The notes below the pieces were generated by a model. The model saw only the letters and a program-made list of their open reading frames with translations, was not told where the DNA came from and ran no database searches. 64,000 nucleotides of DNA from Oidiodendron maius Zn (lineage: Eukaryota; Ascomycota; Leotiomycetes; Myxotrichaceae). Positions 62,501 through 64,000 of the stretch are shown piece by piece; position 1 is the first letter of the stretch, and the number at the start of each line of letters is the position of its first letter. The translations under genes were made by a program, and so were the position numbers. The stretch covers positions 1,426,001 to 1,490,000 of the forward strand of contig KN832876.1 of NCBI GenBank assembly GCA_000827325.1, in the 5' to 3' direction.

Positions 62501-64000
62501 CAGAAACAGACCGCTGTATTCCACTGGTCAAGCGTGAATTTCGACATCAAAATTAAAGGCGAGGCACGCAGATTATTAGATGATGTGGACGGGTGGGTAA
62601 AGCCGGGGACATTGACGGCTCTTATGGTTCGTATACCCAAGATCTCGTGAACTCGCTGGTATTGACGTATGTATGCAGGGCGTTTCAGGAGCGGGAAAGA
62701 CGACTCTTCTCGATGTGCTCGCTAGCCGAACAACAATTGGTGTGGTGACTGGTGAGATGCTAGTGGATGGTCAACAGAGAGATACCGGCTTCCAGAGGAA
62801 GACTGGCTATGTCCAACAACAGGATCTCCATTTGGCAACTTCGACCGTCAGGGAAGCTCTGAGTTTTAGCGCCGTCTTGCGACAGCCAGCTGCTACTCCA
62901 TACGCCGAGAAACTTGCTTACGTTGATGAAATCATCAAAGTGTTGGAGATGGAATCTTATGCTGATGCTGTTGTTGGCGTACCAGGCGAAGGTCTCAATG
63001 TCGAGCAACGCAAACGGCTCACAATAGGTGTGGAGATGGCTGCCAAGCCGGATCTTCTTCTTTTCCTTGACGAGCCCACATCTGGTCTCGATAGTCAAAC
63101 CGCCTGGTCGATTTGCACACTTCTCCGGAAACTTGTGGATAACGGCCAGGCCATTCTGTGTACTATTCACCAACCTTCTGCTATCCTCTTTCAGGAGTTC
63201 GACCGCTTGCTTTTCCTCGCCAGTGGTGGCAAGACCGTATACTTTGGTGAGATTGGCGAGAACTCGAAAACTCTTACCGACTACTTTGAGCGCAATGGTT
63301 CACGGAAGTTCCTGCCAGAAGAGAATCCTGCTGAAGTTATGCTCGAGGTTATCGGGGCTGCTCCTGGTTCCGAAACGACAATCGACTGGCCGCAGGTGTG
63401 GCGAGACTCGGAAGAGCGACGAGCTATCAAAGCAACCCTCGCTGAGATGAAAGAAAAGCTTCCTCAAACCACTGTTGTTCAAGACGATCCGGCATCACTA
63501 TTTGAGTACGCTGCGCCATTTTACCTTCAGTTGTGGGTTGTGGTCGTTCGAGTTTTCCAGCAGTACTGGCGGACACCTTCCTATCTGTACTCCAAGACTG
63601 TTCTCTGCACAGCAGTTGGTCTCTTTATTGGATTCTCTTTCTGGAGGTCACCCACTTCTATCCAGGGGATGACGGATCAGCTTTTCTCCATCTTTATGCT
63701 TATCACTATCTTCGGCAATTTAACACAGCAGATCATGCCTCACTTTGTTACCCAGAGAGCTCTTTACGAAGCCCGCGAACGAGCCTCGAAGACCTATTCT
63801 TGGCAGGTCTTTATCCTCTCGAATATTGCTGTTGAGATTCCCTGGAATTCCCTTATGGCTGTTATCATGTTCTTTTCCTGGTATTATCCGATTGGCCTGT
63901 ATCGAAATGCAGAACCTACCGATACGGTTACGGAGCGGAGTGGCCTTATGTTCCTGTTTATCTGGGCCTTCTTGCTCTTCACCTCGACCTTTACCGACCT
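59514..64000 (+). CDS. PDR-type (ABCG) multidrug ABC transporter, 3' end beyond window
   Basis: Plasma-membrane pleiotropic-drug-resistance pump with (NBD-TMD)x2 order. Ten exons are visible: 59514-60294, 60360-60419, 60470-60578, 60660-61144, 61206-61468, 61522-61794, 61845-61991, 62042-62217, 62272-62626 and 62679-edge. All junctions keep frame, giving 1323 residues so far against about 1500 in the family. NBD1 has the degenerate Walker [14 protein letters not shown] (Cys for Lys, a PDR hallmark) at about 188 and signature [12 protein letters not shown]2 has canonical [17 protein letters not shown] (about 884), a degenerate signature [12 protein letters not shown], and Walker [15 protein letters not shown]. 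This asymmetry is normal for PDR pumps. TMD1 spans about 480-780 with the PDR block YHPFAEA; TMD2 is cut by the edge. Start [12 protein letters not shown] follows a leader with a TTC repeat. It has far more introns than its neighbours. Confidence 0.93.

Noticed and set aside
1-64000. CRISPR arrays, bacterial operons, Starship-type cargo or a secondary-metabolite cluster
   Set aside because: There are no spaced direct repeats, tyrosine recombinase, PKS/NRPS or clustered tailoring genes. The gene content is ordinary fungal housekeeping.

Overview
The window looks like nuclear DNA of a filamentous ascomycete (Pezizomycotina). Genes are widely spaced, and their introns are short (mostly 46-90 nt) with GT..AG ends and CTAAC/CTGAC-type branch sites. 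The protein set is typical of that group: a Nud1/Cdc11 septation scaffold, a CFEM GPI-anchored protein, a PDR-type ABC transporter, and a zinc-less Fpg glycosylase. My best guess at class level is Leotiomycetes, but that is an impression from protein style and was not computed.

Left part (1-13.9 kb): all genes are on the minus strand. They are a penicillin-acyltransferase-like Ntn hydrolase cut by the window edge, the Eme1/Mms4 junction-resolvase subunit, the inositol hexakisphosphate kinase Kcs1, and an unrecognised 999-residue acidic Ser-rich protein. That last gene shares an 843-bp divergent promoter with the large leucine-rich-repeat SIN/MEN scaffold (13.9-19.6 kb, plus strand). The promoter contains a perfect RFX X-box and two ACGCGT boxes.

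Middle part (19.8-34.8 kb): an FAD/NAD(P) oxidoreductase, an AT-rich Ty1/copia fossil, ALG2, a CFEM protein, a peroxisomal (SKL-ending) enoyl-CoA hydratase/isomerase, a broken short-chain dehydrogenase, and a 1733-residue kinesin. A 2.4-kb stretch with no recognisable gene follows.

Right part (37-64 kb): ORC6 and an SSP120-like EF-hand protein (divergent, 245 bp apart), the wybutosine enzyme TRM12/TYW2, an SREBP-type bHLH factor, a berberine-bridge-enzyme relic, a DENN-domain protein, BCD1, a TBC RabGAP, a short-chain dehydrogenase, PEX11 and an Fpg glycosylase (divergent), and a PDR-type ABC transporter running off the right edge.

The window is mostly housekeeping: cell cycle and DNA maintenance (EME1, SIN scaffold, kinesin, ORC6, FPG), membrane traffic (DENN, TBC), peroxisome (PEX11, the SKL protein) and RNA biology (TRM12, BCD1). 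I found no complete novel multi-gene system. The most interesting signals are the cell-cycle-like divergent promoter, three stop-free introns that would stay in frame if retained, a start-stop AUGUAG in front of the bHLH start, and three gene fossils. No tRNA, rRNA or CRISPR was found.
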